DNA of 64,000 bases, from positions 94,813,247 through 94,877,246 of the forward strand of contig CM043954.1 of the NCBI GenBank assembly GCA_014529385.2. Reading direction: 5' to 3'. This stretch comes from Adiantum capillus-veneris. Lineage: Eukaryota > Streptophyta > Polypodiopsida > Polypodiales > Pteridaceae. The notes below the pieces were generated by a model that had not been told where the DNA came from, searched no databases, and was given only the letters and a program-made list of their open reading frames with translations. The position numbers were made by a program, and so were the translations under genes. Below are positions 23,587-34,400 of the stretch, in pieces; positions within the stretch are counted from its first letter, which is position 1; each line of letters begins with the position of its first letter.

Positions 23587-23728
23587 TGTTGAGCTTATAT
23601 GTGAAGCTACTCAATATATGGCTTCTCTATATATGGCACCCAGGTCCTCTCTATATATACATCATCTCATGTGTGTATTCTACACACTTTGGGGTTCTAC
23701 TTCTGTGCTCTCTCCTTCTCTCTCAACA
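23587..23728 (+). repeat. 3' LTR of the small LTR element
   Basis: Near-identical copy of 20638-20779; its near-identity implies recent insertion. It is followed by the TTGAG target duplication. Confidence 0.92.
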
Positions 23729-24290
23729 TTGAGAGAGGAAAAGAGAGAGAGAGCATGCATAAACAAAAAACGCACACATTGAGAGAGGAAAAGAGAGAGA
23801 GAACATGCATAAACAAAAAGCGCACACATTGAGAGAGAAAAGAGAGAGAAAACATGCATAAACAAAAAAACGCACACATATTGAGAGAGAAAGAGAGAGA
23901 AACTAATTTAACGTCGTAGGAAACTAATTAAAATTAAAAGACCTAAAGATCTAGCCGACGAGGAGTTGAACTCAAGACCTATTATTCAAGAGGGAAATGG
24001 CATAACCAATCTATCATACTTGGCATGGGTGATAGAAAGGTTATACCATTTATCTCTTTTTATTGGCACACACATCCACACACGCACACACACACACAAG
24101 AAGAAGAGAGTTATAACGTCGTAGGAAACTATCCTAAAAGACGTTAAAGATTAGGTTAGATGTAGACTTACGTTAAATTAGATTTAGGTTTATTTAAGTT
24201 AATTTAGATTAGATTTAGGTTTATTTTTAGTTAGATTTATGTTTATTTACGCTAGATTTAGATTTACGTTATATTAGATTAGATTTAGGT
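23729..24290. repeat. CACTA B interior: ~50-bp tandem repeat, tRNA-like relic and AT repeat
   Basis: 23729-23905 has three to four units of ATTGAGAGAGGAAAAGAGAG plus GCATAAACAAAAAACGCAC, the counterpart of the TTTGTTTATGCATGTG phrases in A. At 23945-24012 the minus strand has tRNA-like box A (GATAGATTGGTTATGC) and box B (GAGTTCAACTCC) phrases. From 24140 to 24290 there is the reverse of the AATCTAA-type repeat of element A. No gene. Confidence 0.6.
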
Positions 24291-25260
24291 TTTGCGCGGC
24301 TGACTGTTCCTACCAGCTACACACCTCTACCTACTCTGCCAGAAGCCACCCCACTCGACACTCCTCGCTTCGGGGCCCAGACGCCGGTGGAGACACCTGA
24401 CCTCCGTACCCCCATCGACACGCCGCTAGAGACCCCTACCGGGACACCCAGGTTTACGCGTCACCGGCCAGAGGGCTTGCCTTACTCCATCGACTTTAGC
24501 GGCGCATGCGTGGTCTTTGCTCTCAGCTGTTTAGACGCTACATACTAAACAAATGGAGCGAAGTACCAAGTGATTTAAAAGCCAGAGTCATCAGCATACT
24601 TCATGATGAGTTTTCCGTTCCAACACGGGATCAGCACTTCAATGAAGACCTGATGAAGATTTGAATGCGCGAATACTTCAAACACAAGCGTTCCGAAGTG
24701 CAAAAAGCAATCAAGCATGGGTGGAACAGGCCAGATTGGCTGGCCAAAGAAGATTGGAAGAATGCGAAGAAAGCAGCGCGCGAGAATCCCGACAAGTGGA
24801 AGCAACAAAAGGATGCAGCCAGAGCGCGAGTAGAGGCAGGGAGATCGCACCACTTGGGGAGCGGTGGATGGGCATCATTTGAGGCCGATTTTGTAAGTGT
24901 TTTCGCATTGCTCTTTATGTTCGATACTTTAGGGTTTATGAGTTTTTTAATTCTAACATAATGAAATCTTTGTATGTTTTGACAGTGGTCGATGACAGGA
25001 CGTGATCCCACACCGTACGAGCGCGAGTACGCAGGCAGGAAGGGCTTAAACGCCCTGATGGACATTCTCAGTTCTCGCGGCGGCATGGTTAGTATTAGGG
25101 TTTACTCTTTTCTATTTTTTGTATTGTTTTATAAATGTCGTCATATGTTTATACTTACTGAAAGCTGTCTTATTGTCTTTTTTTGCAGAATCCGACAGAT
25201 ACGCCACTTGGACGCGATGAGACGTCTGACTAGACGACGTCAGTTTAGCCGTAGCTAGAT
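24291..25260 (+). pseudogene. En/Spm-type accessory transposase gene of CACTA B
   Basis: Homologue of the gene at 6523-7826 in A (plant Ptta/En/Spm-type). A Pro/Thr-rich N-terminal region (TPVETPDLRTPIDTPLETP) is followed by RYILNKWSEVPSDLKARVIS, then the core RSEVQKAIKHGWNRPDWLAK and LGSGGW. Exon 1 ends near 24892 at GTAAGTG; exon 2 (about 24986-25088) encodes TPYEREYAGRKGLNALMDIL; a second intron (GTTAGT...TTTTGCAG) leads to a short last exon ending in a stop near 25232. It is broken by a deletion/frameshift near 24505 and by a TGA at about 24662 where copy A has CAA. The Trp codons lost in A are intact here. Confidence 0.78.
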
Positions 25261-25884
25261 AGCATTAGTTTAGGGTTTCTCATAGCTTATGTATCATGAG
25301 ACGGATTTTATACGTCTTTTTGAACCATGTATATTATTACATTTGTCACCGCAATTCATTTTGCCAATCAATTATTTATGCCTATGATGTTGTAAAATTG
25401 TGATTATTACATTTGCCAATCAATTCATTTTGCCTATGATGTGTACAATTGTCAATTTTACGCTTGTCAATTTTGCAAACAATGCGTCTTGTGGGTGACT
25501 ATTTTGGGTCTATTATCTACCCTTGCACTTTTTTTAAAAAGTGAATCAAGTACAATATGGTTGATGGGTGGCAGGGCATTCAATGCCCTCTCACCAAAAA
25601 AAATTTCTCTCGGGCGTCGCTATTTATGGCTCTGGAGCGTCGCTATAAGCGTCGCTATAGACTTCTGTGTAAACGTCGCTATAACCGTCGCTATGACTGT
25701 CGCTATGAGCGTCGCTATATAGCAACGCTTATAGCGACGCATATAGCGACACCTATAGCGATGCATATAGCGACGCTCTCGTAGCGACGCTATTAGCCAC
25801 GGTTTTAGCGACGCCGGGGGTTATAAAAACCCAGTGTATTTCCGTCGCTAACAGCGTCACAAGAGCACACAACCTCTTGTAGTG
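25261..25884. repeat. 3' non-coding and terminal repeats of CACTA B
   Basis: AT-rich stretch to about 25605, then a dense series of CGTCGCTATxxGCGTCGCTAT and its inverse, closing with ACAACCTCTTGTAGTG at 25884. Matches the A end at 5877-6095. Confidence 0.85.
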
Positions 25885-25890
25885 TTGTAG

Positions 25891-26085
25891 GAATAGCCAT
25901 TAGGAAGAGAATGGGGTCTCGGAGGCCCTCTTTATTTGGTAGTTGAAGGGAGTCAAAGCTCTAGTATTAAGAAAGCAATCAAATGACAAATTTTGAATTC
26001 ACACAAGCAAAATGGGTAGTTTATTTGAGTTCAAACTTTTCCCCCAAAATAAAATTTAAAATCTAACGAAAAGAATTATCATGTA
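25891..26085. repeat. Dispersed repeat shared with 49918-50100
   Basis: The stretch from ACTAGGAAG/ATTAGGAAG through GGGGTCT, CCTCTTTATTTGG, GAGTATTAAGAAAG and AAGCAAAATGG to AAAATCTA is present at both places in the same orientation, diverged but colinear. No terminal repeats or coding potential were seen, so the family is unknown. Confidence 0.7.
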
Positions 26086-28092
26086 ACATATCTACAAAAA
26101 GAGCTCGGCGTGTAGATTATAGTTCTATAATCTCCCCTCAAATCGGAGATCATATGTAGGAGTTATGGAAGGCCAAAAATCATAAAGTTGTCCCCCCCTT
26201 TTTTGAAGAGGAAAAGTGCATCCTTTGACCATTCTTACCCTCTCTTACACACCCACCATTCTTCCACACATGGCATGCACCTATTCGTCAAAACGTTAAT
26301 CACCTCCATAGTCTCGTGAAAAATAAAGAGTCCCTCCTAGACCTCATCTTCTTCCTAATGACACCACGTGCTTTTGTAATTATCTATAAGCAAGAACCCT
26401 GATCCACATCCACAAAAGTGCCCCAAGGACCCATGTCCTAGCGGGTGTGGCAAGACACTAGAAAACCCATCCCTATATTATGATGCCTAAGGTGAATTAT
26501 CAGTAGTAAGGAGACATGCTTCCTACATATGAAAATTGACACTTTTAAGCCCAATCAGCGGTGATGCATACATTCAAAAACTACTTGCGTAGTCTTGGAT
26601 TCACAAGATAAGCAACTTCTACTTCATAAGACAATTTGTGCTCAAAAAAGACGACTAGAATATCCAAATCTTATCTTGTTGATTTTGGTCACAAATACAT
26701 ATGGTTATCAAGTACTTAAGTCATGTGCAATCAAGGCATGAGTAACTTGCTTAGTAGTAGGTAAAACATATAGCACCAAAAATAAAGTGGACAAGACATC
26801 TAGCATTAGAAATACCATTTTGATCCAATTTGGAAAATTGACTCTTCTTTAAGGCATTTTCCGGCCATACGAAGGACAAAACTTTCATGAGTGTGTCACT
26901 AGAAAAGCTTGTTTGAAAAATTGTCCTTCCCTAGGAATCACAAATAAAATTGGGTGCTTGCCAATGGAATGAGAGTACATTAAGATGCCCATATAATTGA
27001 GAAAACACTAAGTGTTATAGCATATTGTAGGGGTATATAACAGAAGCTTATATTTAATTATGGGCATACCGTTCCTGTTTAGTTTTATTCCTCCGAATTC
27101 AACATTGGAATCCCATAAATGCAATTACCATCTAACCCTCTAAAAGGAGAATGGAGGAGTTGAACGCGGACAACAGGCTAAAATCAAACACGTTGAAGTT
27201 TTCCTCATAGCCAACCCACCATCCAGAACGTGGTTGTGACATGCTTTCCAGAAGAGAAACTTATTTTGTAGCAACCGGCTCCCATCACACTTACCCTCGT
27301 CCGCGCTGCTGTACTGCGGTCCATAGCTCTCATGGCCTTTGCCTAGCTGCGTCGCCCTGCCTCCCCTGTCTCGCAGGTCGCCACCTTTCTAAGAGCGATT
27401 TGTGGCACCCCTTCCCTCTCCACCTCTTCCCTTTGCCACGGCGGATCTTCATTAACTCTCAGTAATAAAACATTAAAAAAGATCGTTAGCACATACCATA
27501 CCTAGTAGCTTCTTGGTTTTATTGCACCAAATCTTTGTAAAATCGGGACGAGTCCTCGACCAACCCTTCTGTGGGCTAAGCGCCAGCCAAAAAGCAGTCA
27601 CATTACAATAACCACCTCACCCAAGGGCTTTCGTTATTGGCACGCTTCTGCGTACAAATTTAAACAACTTTTGTAGCAACTCCTACATGCAATTAACCCC
27701 AGCCTGACATGTTGCGCCCGACACGTTGTGCCCTTTCCTCACCTGCTGCCCGCCTCACATGACGCCTCCTCCTTTGCTCGCATCAAGTGATTTTTTTCTG
27801 AAATTTTATCCCAACACCTTCGTCCGCATCTATTGAAGATTCGCCTGATTTCTGATTTTCTTAAAATCGTCAGGTCCATAGTGAATGGCGTCGACAATGA
27901 AGACGAGCTAGAGAGGAGAAGGAAAAAAGTAGATTCCAAAAGTAGGGGTATGAACGTCAACGATAAATTAAAGCGGTATCGAAGCGACCTGCATGCACGT
28001 CCAGCACGTCAAGAGCATATCCACGCTGAGCGCTCACACTGCCTTCCCCTCCCCGTACTTGCAAGCCCCAGCCCCCGAAGTAGCTGATGCAG
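26086..28092. other. Intergenic DNA upstream of the extensin gene
   Basis: No repeat or recognised gene. Open frames at 27241-27465 and 27833-28087 have no family resemblance. The last few hundred bases are more GC-rich and presumably hold the extensin regulatory region. Confidence 0.45.
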
Positions 28093-28100
28093 TATAAGAA
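28093..28100 (+). promoter_or_regulatory. TATA box of the extensin gene
   Basis: TATAAGAA lies 55 bp upstream of the ATG at 28148, so transcription would start near 28125 and leave a short leader (CTCCTCCCAAACCCCTCAAC). The spacing is normal for a plant core promoter. The assignment is by position and motif only. Confidence 0.6.
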
Positions 28101-28147
28101 GAGGCACGCAGCAAGCTCTCCTCCCAAACCCCTCAACTCCGACAACG

Positions 28148-29179
28148 ATGGAGTTCCGAATCCGTCACCCTCTCCTCCTGTTCCTGGCCTTCTTGGCCTC
28201 CGCTTGCCTCAGCGTGCAGGCCAGCTACTACCCTCCCGTCAAAGCTGAGGAGGACGATAGCTACAGCTACTATCCCAAGAAGAAGGCCACCTCTCCTGTC
28301 CCTTCCTACAAGGAGTCCTCGCCCCCTCCTCCCAAGCCATACTACTACGCCCCCAAGCCTTACTACAAGCCCAAGCCCAAGCCAAGCTACAAGAAGCCCA
28401 AGCCCTACTACTACTACAAGCGCAAGCCGGGCTACTATTACAACTATTACAAGCCCAAGCCACACTACCACTACAAGCCTCATTACTACTACAAGCCCAA
28501 ACCCCACTACTACTATAAGCCCAAACCTAGCTACTATTATAAGCCCAAGCCCTACTCCTACTACAAGCCTGCTCCTAAGCCCCACTACTACTATAAGCCC
28601 AAACCTAGCTACTATTATAAGCCCAAGCCCTACTCCTACTACAAGCCTGCTCCTAAGCCCTACTACTACAAGCCCAAGCCCTACCACAAGCCACCTTACT
28701 ACAAGCCTTCCCATGTCTACTACAAGTCTCCTCCTCCTCCTGCCTACTATTACAAGCCCTCCCCCGTCTACAAGTCTCCACCACCCCCTTCCTACTACAC
28801 ACCCTCACCCGTCTACTACAAGTCCCCACCACTCACTCCCTACTATGACCCCTCTCCTATCTACAAGTCTTCGCCACCCCCCTCATACTACGAGCCATCT
28901 CCTATCTACAAGTTGCCACCACCACCCCCTTACTATGGGTCCTCTCCGGTTTACAAGTCACCCCCACCCCCATCATATGAAGACCCCTCACCCACCTATA
29001 AGTCCCCTCCGCCACCGACATATGAGGATCCATCCCCTATCTACAAGTCTCCTCCACCACCCACTTATGTGGAGCCTTCTCCCGCCTACAAGTCCCCTCC
29101 ACCACCTACCTACGTGGAGCCTCCCCTGCTTTATGCTTCTCCTCCCCCTCTTTATGCCACTCCACCTATTCCCGCTTAG
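28148..29179 (+). CDS. Extensin-type hydroxyproline-rich cell-wall glycoprotein
   Basis: A 343-residue protein without introns. Residues 1 to about 25 are a signal peptide (MEFRIRHPLLLFLAFLASAC, cleavage likely after VQA), so it is secreted. Residues about 60-190 are Tyr/Lys/Pro-rich, with runs of YYYKPKP and YSYYKPAPKP; residues about 190-343 carry six YKSPPPP motifs plus degenerate ones, separated by YYxPSPVY spacers. In extensins SPPPP is hydroxylated and arabinosylated, and YxY/YYY sites are cross-linked by peroxidases to build the wall network; this is inferred here from motifs. A 78-bp (26-codon) unit is perfectly tandemly duplicated (from 28503 and from 28581). Start: first ATG after the TATA box, giving the signal peptide. 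Only its motif mix is unusual: the KPKP half is longer than the SPPPP half usually allows. No damage is seen. Opposite-strand frames are shadows. Confidence 0.93.
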   Translation: MEFRIRHPLLLFLAFLASACLSVQASYYPPVKAEEDDSYSYYPKKKATSPVPSYKESSPPPPKPYYYAPKPYYKPKPKPSYKKPKPYYYYKRKPGYYYNYYKPKPHYHYKPHYYYKPKPHYYYKPKPSYYYKPKPYSYYKPAPKPHYYYKPKPSYYYKPKPYSYYKPAPKPYYYKPKPYHKPPYYKPSHVYYKSPPPPAYYYKPSPVYKSPPPPSYYTPSPVYYKSPPLTPYYDPSPIYKSSPPPSYYEPSPIYKLPPPPPYYGSSPVYKSPPPPSYEDPSPTYKSPPPPTYEDPSPIYKSPPPPTYVEPSPAYKSPPPPTYVEPPLLYASPPPLYATPPIPA

Positions 29180-29940
29180 AGTCCTATATACTCGCGGCCA
29201 TGCACCTCATCCCACCACTTACAAGGGCGCCATCCGCAACCAGTGCGATTCGTGATCATTTTTGAAGTTTAATGTGCTAGTGTCGTTCTCAATCGGCAGC
29301 CATGCCGACATGTAAGCCTCCAATTCAAGCCTTAGCTATATTACATGATTCTTTGTTATCCCTAACCAAAAAAAGAAATTACAAAGTTTCACAAGCTGCC
29401 TCTAAGCTTCAACCTACCTAATTCCCACAACTCAGTTTCTATCCTCCTATGCTTTGTTAAATTTTAACATGAGAAATTTTGCAGGCATAGTTTTCGTAAT
29501 ACTGACAATGAGATAATCGTTTCCTTTTCCACTCTAGCAATTACTTGGGAGCAAACACAAGAGTTAGCTAGAACTCTTTTAGATACACATGTTGATGTCT
29601 TCACTTGGTGCCTTATTGAAAAATAAACTAGCAATATTTCTTGCATAGTTTAAGCTAATCCTTTATACTCATGGCCATGCACCTCATAGAACCACGTACT
29701 GGGGCGCCATCCACAACGAGCTCAATAGATGATCATTTTTTTAAGTCTAATGTGCTAGTGTCATTTTCACCCGATAGCCATATCGGTGTTTGAGCTCTAA
29801 TGAGCCTGTAACTTTCCGATTAAAATCCTTAGCTAGATTACATGATTCTTTGATATCCCTATCCAAATTAAAAAATTAAAAAATTCTAGATTCTCAACCT
29901 AATAAATTCCCACAACTCACTTTCTTTCCTTCTATGTTTT
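29180..29940. repeat. 477-bp tandem duplication of the extensin 3' flank
   Basis: The sequence beginning just after the stop codon (TATACTCGCGGCCATGCACC, about 29187) recurs from about 29664 (TATACTCATGGCCATGCACC), an offset of 477 bp. The match continues through GGCGCCATCC, GATCATTTTT and AATGTGCTAGTGTC. The second copy is interrupted at 29941 by the gypsy element; its continuation, equivalent to 29459-29665, reappears at about 38490-38728 (TTTTAACACGAGAAAT, CAATTACTTGGG, CAAGAGTTAGCTAGAACTCT). The first copy is the likely 3' UTR of the extensin. No gene. Confidence 0.88.
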
Positions 29941-31438
29941 TGTAACATTTAATGATCTAGTAACTTGTATGTAGCAGAAAATAGCATGAACATAGTGAGC
30001 ATTTCATTAGAATATATTCCTAATAAGAATAACAAGAGTGCTTGGGTGGAGAGAGCAACAAAAAGTATAACCTAGTTAGATAGCATGAACAATACTTCAA
30101 AAGAGAGAGAAATTAAGCTATTGACAATAGTTGAGGACCGCCTCCAAAAGACTTTGTATTATGGTTTCTCCAATCAAGAGAGACATTTTACAATACAATT
30201 CTTTGTGCTCCTTCAATTCTAGCTAGTGCAATGACGACGAAAACTTCATTCACTAAGCAAAACACTTATAAAACACAACATCAATTCCCTAACGGTCTTA
30301 GACCCAAGACCTCACACACCTTTGAAGATGGTGAGAGCTAGCGGGGTATGAGAATAGATTGAGAGGAAGGAGTATTCGTACGAGAAAGATGTACATCTCC
30401 TCACATAATCACTCATATAAGCATAGCTTAGCCTAGTAATTAGCATGCTAGAGGAGGTGAGCATGCATTGAATCTTGGCTCTTGGTTGGATTTTTATCAC
30501 AAAGCCAATAGTTGTTGGTGTAGGCCTCCCTTCTCACAAGCTTGGAGTAGGTGGTAAGCTTTCCATTAAAGCTTGAGAATGAGAGAGGGAGTCTTCTTGC
30601 TCCACACATAGATTGTGTGAGTGTGTAAGTGAATAATTCCTTTGAAAAATCAGCGCTCTCTCTCTCTCTCTTGGTCGACCCCTCTTGCTATTTGCTCATG
30701 CTCACTCCTTATTGGACCTCCCTAGGCTCAGCCAATGGAAATTAAGCAGCATAAGCGATAGGCTTCTGAAATGTGTCCCCCTTTCCCCTTTTGTGAGAGA
30801 TTTTGCTAATTAATTAATGCAACTAAACTCTCATTGGACCCCTTTGTCTCCTGGCTAGAATCAGGCAAGCCATTAGTGGGCTGCTGAATGCTCATTGGAC
30901 CCCTAGGGAGGCTATCAAATATTCTTCTAGAGGGCTCAATTCTTATTGTTTCTTTTATTAAGTGTTTTAAAATTAATTAAACTAGACTTACTCTAGCCTA
31001 ATTCTCATTGGTCCACCTCGAAGGCCATCCAATAGGATTTGCGTACACCATGTGGGCATCTGGGCTAGGGAGCTGACATGTGTCCCTCTTTCCCCTTGAG
31101 TACAAAGGAAGCTTGTGTGTGTGTGAGAGAGTTTCTCTCTCATCCCCTACTTCTTGAGCTCACCCCCTCATTTGTAGGGCTTGAGAAAGACTTTTGGGGC
31201 ACACAAAAAGCATCCAATTTCCCTAGGCTTTTGACCTTTGGACACAACCATTGGATTTTGGAGACTTAGCATTTTGGAAGTCTTAATGGGCTGAACCTTA
31301 GGGTCTTTTAAGCCCATTTTTGCACATTTCTCTTTTGCTGATGGCACCCCCCCTTTGGATCCCTATTTTCCCTCCTTTGGATCCCTTCTATGGCCGGTCT
31401 GCTAACTTAACCAATATTTGAGCTTTTTCTCCCCTGCA
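29941..31438 (-). repeat. 3' LTR of the gypsy element
   Basis: About 1.5 kb. It differs from the 5' LTR by scattered substitutions and by lacking about 25 bp near 30135 (a GATTTGCATGGAGCCGGT-type phrase). The divergence indicates an old insertion. Confidence 0.88.
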
Positions 31439-34400
31439 CATTAGTCTCTACTTGGTGTTTGGGAGACGTCGTCTCCGCAAACTTGATCTAAGCATGCATA
31501 CTACTTCCCATTTGTGCACAATAAAGAAAAAGAGAGTCTTATAAGACAAAAACTTTGTTCATTTTCAACATTTGTACATGCTTACTCTTGGGAAGCATTG
31601 TAAGCATTGACAAGGTGTAGGTTATCCTTTAATTGTATGCCTTGCATCCATCTAGCATCTTCGAAAGGATAATTTTTAAACTCAATAAGATATCGTCGAA
31701 TAGTCTTACCGCCTCTTAGTACCTTGTCTTCATGTCAGAGGATGGACTCGGGCTGCAGTACCTCTTCTTGGTCCTCAATCTCCGGTGGGTCTTCCATAGT
31801 TGGTTCTTGAGGTGGCTCTCCTTTGTAAGGCTTTAGTACTAGGCTCACATGAAAATCATTGTGTATGAGCCAATGGCTGGGCAGCATCTTGAGTTTATAG
31901 GCCATCTCATTGATTGGCCTAAGAATCTGGAAGGAACCATAGTACCTTTCTACTAACTTAGCATAGTACTTTTGGTGTCCCGTAGGATTCTTGCCCATCG
32001 TGTGCCTTAATCGAGCCTTGGGAAATTTTAATAAGACCCAATCATTTTCTTAAAAGTCTTGGGATCTTCTGTGCTTGATAGCAGTAGAATTTTGCCTTTG
32101 TTATGAGATAGAGATAGCATCCTTAATCTTTTAGAAAGATTCTTGTAGGTCTCAGCTATACTCATCTGCAGCGAAGATCTTCTCGTGTACCTTAAGTAGC
32201 AGGGGACTTTTTGATCTTCCCTCAATTACCTCAAAAGGTGCTTTTTCTATGGAAGTATGTACAGTGTTATTGTAGGCATACTCCACTAAGGGTAAGTACT
32301 TCTCCCATTGGGATCTTTGATCTACTTCCGTTACATAGGCTTTTAGTAGATCGAAAATTGTTAGGTTAACAATTTCACTTTGGCCATCTGTTTGTGGGTG
32401 ATAGGACAAATAAAAATTTAGCCTTGTTCCTAAATTCTCAGAGAGACCCTTCCAGAAATTACTGGTCATTCTAGGATCTCTATCCGATACTATGGACATT
32501 GGCAATCCATGGTACTTGAAGATTTGTGAAATGAAGAGGGTTGCAATTTGATGGGCTTTGATAGTCTTCTTGACAGTATAAAATGAGCTTGTTTACTAAA
32601 CCTATCCACTATCGTCCATATTCCCGTATTCCCATGGATAGACTTAGGAAATCCAAAGATAAAATCCATGGATATGCTCTCCCATGGTGAATTAGGGATT
32701 GGCAAAGGTTGCTTCCCTCTATCAAACTTTGTCTTTTGACATACCACACATTTAGAAACATACTCAAGATTGTATGTTTTCTTTCATGGTAGGCCAATAG
32801 AAATATGTTTTAATCCCTTTTAGGGTAGACTGAATCCCTCTATGCCCTGCATAAGGAGGAGCATGAGATTGATACATTACTTTTTCACGGAGGGAGTTAG
32901 TAGCGCATAGTCTATTGCCATAGAGAAGATAACCATCTTGTAAAATAAATGGTTCCTCTTCCTTCCCTAGTGCAAGGGCTGAAATCACATCTCTAAAATC
33001 GGGATCAATAGCATACTCATCTATCATACAAGATAGATCATTGTGAGTTGCTATGGAAACCCCATTCACTCTCGTCCATCTTGAGAGTGCATCGGCTACT
33101 TGATTATGCTTGCCAGCAATGTAAGCAATATGAAAAGGAAATTGCGAAAGGAAATTTTCCCACCTCATTTGTTTGTCAGAGAGCTTGGTCTGCGTCATGA
33201 AATACTTAAGACTTTGGTGATCCGTTCGCAGAATGAAAGGAGTCCCCAATAAATAGTGCCTCCATGAGTCTAAGGCATGTAGAACTGTGAGGAGTTCCTT
33301 TTCGTATATGCCTAGAGCTTGCCAACAAGGTCGAGCCTTCGACTTTCATAGCCTATGGGGTGCCCTTCTTGGAGCAAAACAGCTCCAAGGCAATCACCAC
33401 AAGCATCACATTGGACCTCAAATGGCTTTGAGAGATCCGGTAGTGTAAGCACATGTTGAGAGATAAGCTTTTTGAAAGCACTGTTCTCCTTGGCAGACCA
33501 TGTGTACCTAACATTTTTCTTTGTCATGTAAAGGTCTTGCTATTAGTGAGAACATTTCTAAGTAGCGTCTATAGTATGCACACATACCTATAAAGCTTCT
33601 TAATTCATGAAGATTCCTTGGTTTGGGCCATCCTTTTATTACCTCTAACTTTGATGGATCCATTTGGATGCCATCTTCAGAGATAATGTGACCTAAATAC
33701 TGAATCTCTTGTAAGAAAAATTCACTTTTCTTTCGATTAACATAAAGTTTATTCTCTCTTAAAACTTAAAAGATTACCTGGAGGTGTTGCTTGTGTTCGT
33801 CTAATGAATTAGAGTAGATGATGATATCATCAAAGAACACTCCAGTACAGGTTTGGTGAGCCTGAATAGCTTCTCCATTAAGCGTTTGAATGTGGATGGT
33901 GCATTGGTCAAGCCAAAAGGCATGACAATTTATTTGTAAAGACCGAACGTAGTGCGAAATGCGGTCTTTACAATGTCTTGATCAACTATCCTTATTAGAT
34001 GATAGGCACTTTTTAGGTCAATCCTGTTGAAGTAGGTGGACCCTTGTAGCTTATCAAATAGGTCTTCTACCCGTGGAACTGGAAACCTTTTCTTGATAGT
34101 GATCCTATTTAGTGCTCTATAGTCGACACACATACGATATGTGCCTTCTTTATTTTCTACTAGTAGCATAGGAGAACAAAATGGAGATGAGCTAGGCGTA
34201 ACCATGCCCTTCTCAACTAGCTCATGCCCTTGCTGCATAATCTCCTCTTGTTGAGCTTGAGAAAATCTATAAGGAGGTTTGTTAGGTGGTGAACTTTCTG
34301 GAAGAAGTTCAATTGCATGGTCATCATTGCTTCATTTAGGAGGTAGCTCACAAGAAATGTCGTCAATAAAGACATCTGAAACCCCTTGAGAAAATTGGAT

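Larger units (their letters stand above)
20638..23728 (+). mobile_element. Small non-autonomous LTR retroelement nested in CACTA B
   Basis: Two 142-bp direct repeats (20638-20779 and 23587-23728) begin TGTTGAGC and end CTCAACA, and differ at very few positions. The 5-bp flanks are TTGAG on both sides (20633-20637 and 23729-23733). Immediately inside the left LTR is TGGTATCAGAGCAG (20780-20793), the canonical primer-binding site complementary to initiator-Met tRNA. A G-rich tract (GAGCGGGGG) precedes the right LTR. There is no gag, protease, RT or integrase; the interior is mostly tandem repeats. By LTR size it resembles TRIM elements, although about 3.1 kb is long for that class. Confidence 0.93.
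20097..25884 (+). mobile_element. CACTA transposon B, same family as A, head-to-head with it
   Basis: The left end reads TACTACAAGAGG from 20097: the family terminus with its first C changed to T. The right end, on the minus strand, reads CACTACAAGAGGTTGTGTGC from 25884. TTG precedes (20094-20096) and follows (25885-25887), a 3-bp target duplication. The 5' ends of A and B, including hairpin, microsatellites and subterminal repeats, are inverted copies. B keeps only the second (En/Spm-type) ORF on the plus strand; no TNP2-like gene is seen. It was later invaded by a small LTR element (20638-23728). Confidence 0.88.

Noticed and set aside
5877-25884. A single 20-kb CACTA element running from the left end of A to the right end of B
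   Set aside because: The outer flanks do not match (AAG versus TTG), while AAG pairs with 19835-19837 and TTG pairs with 20094-20096. Two separate elements explain the data.
28133-28714. A 193-codon minus-strand frame opposite the extensin
   Set aside because: It is the mirror of the repetitive Tyr/Lys/Pro codons (Val/Gly/Leu-rich) with no independent start or domain.
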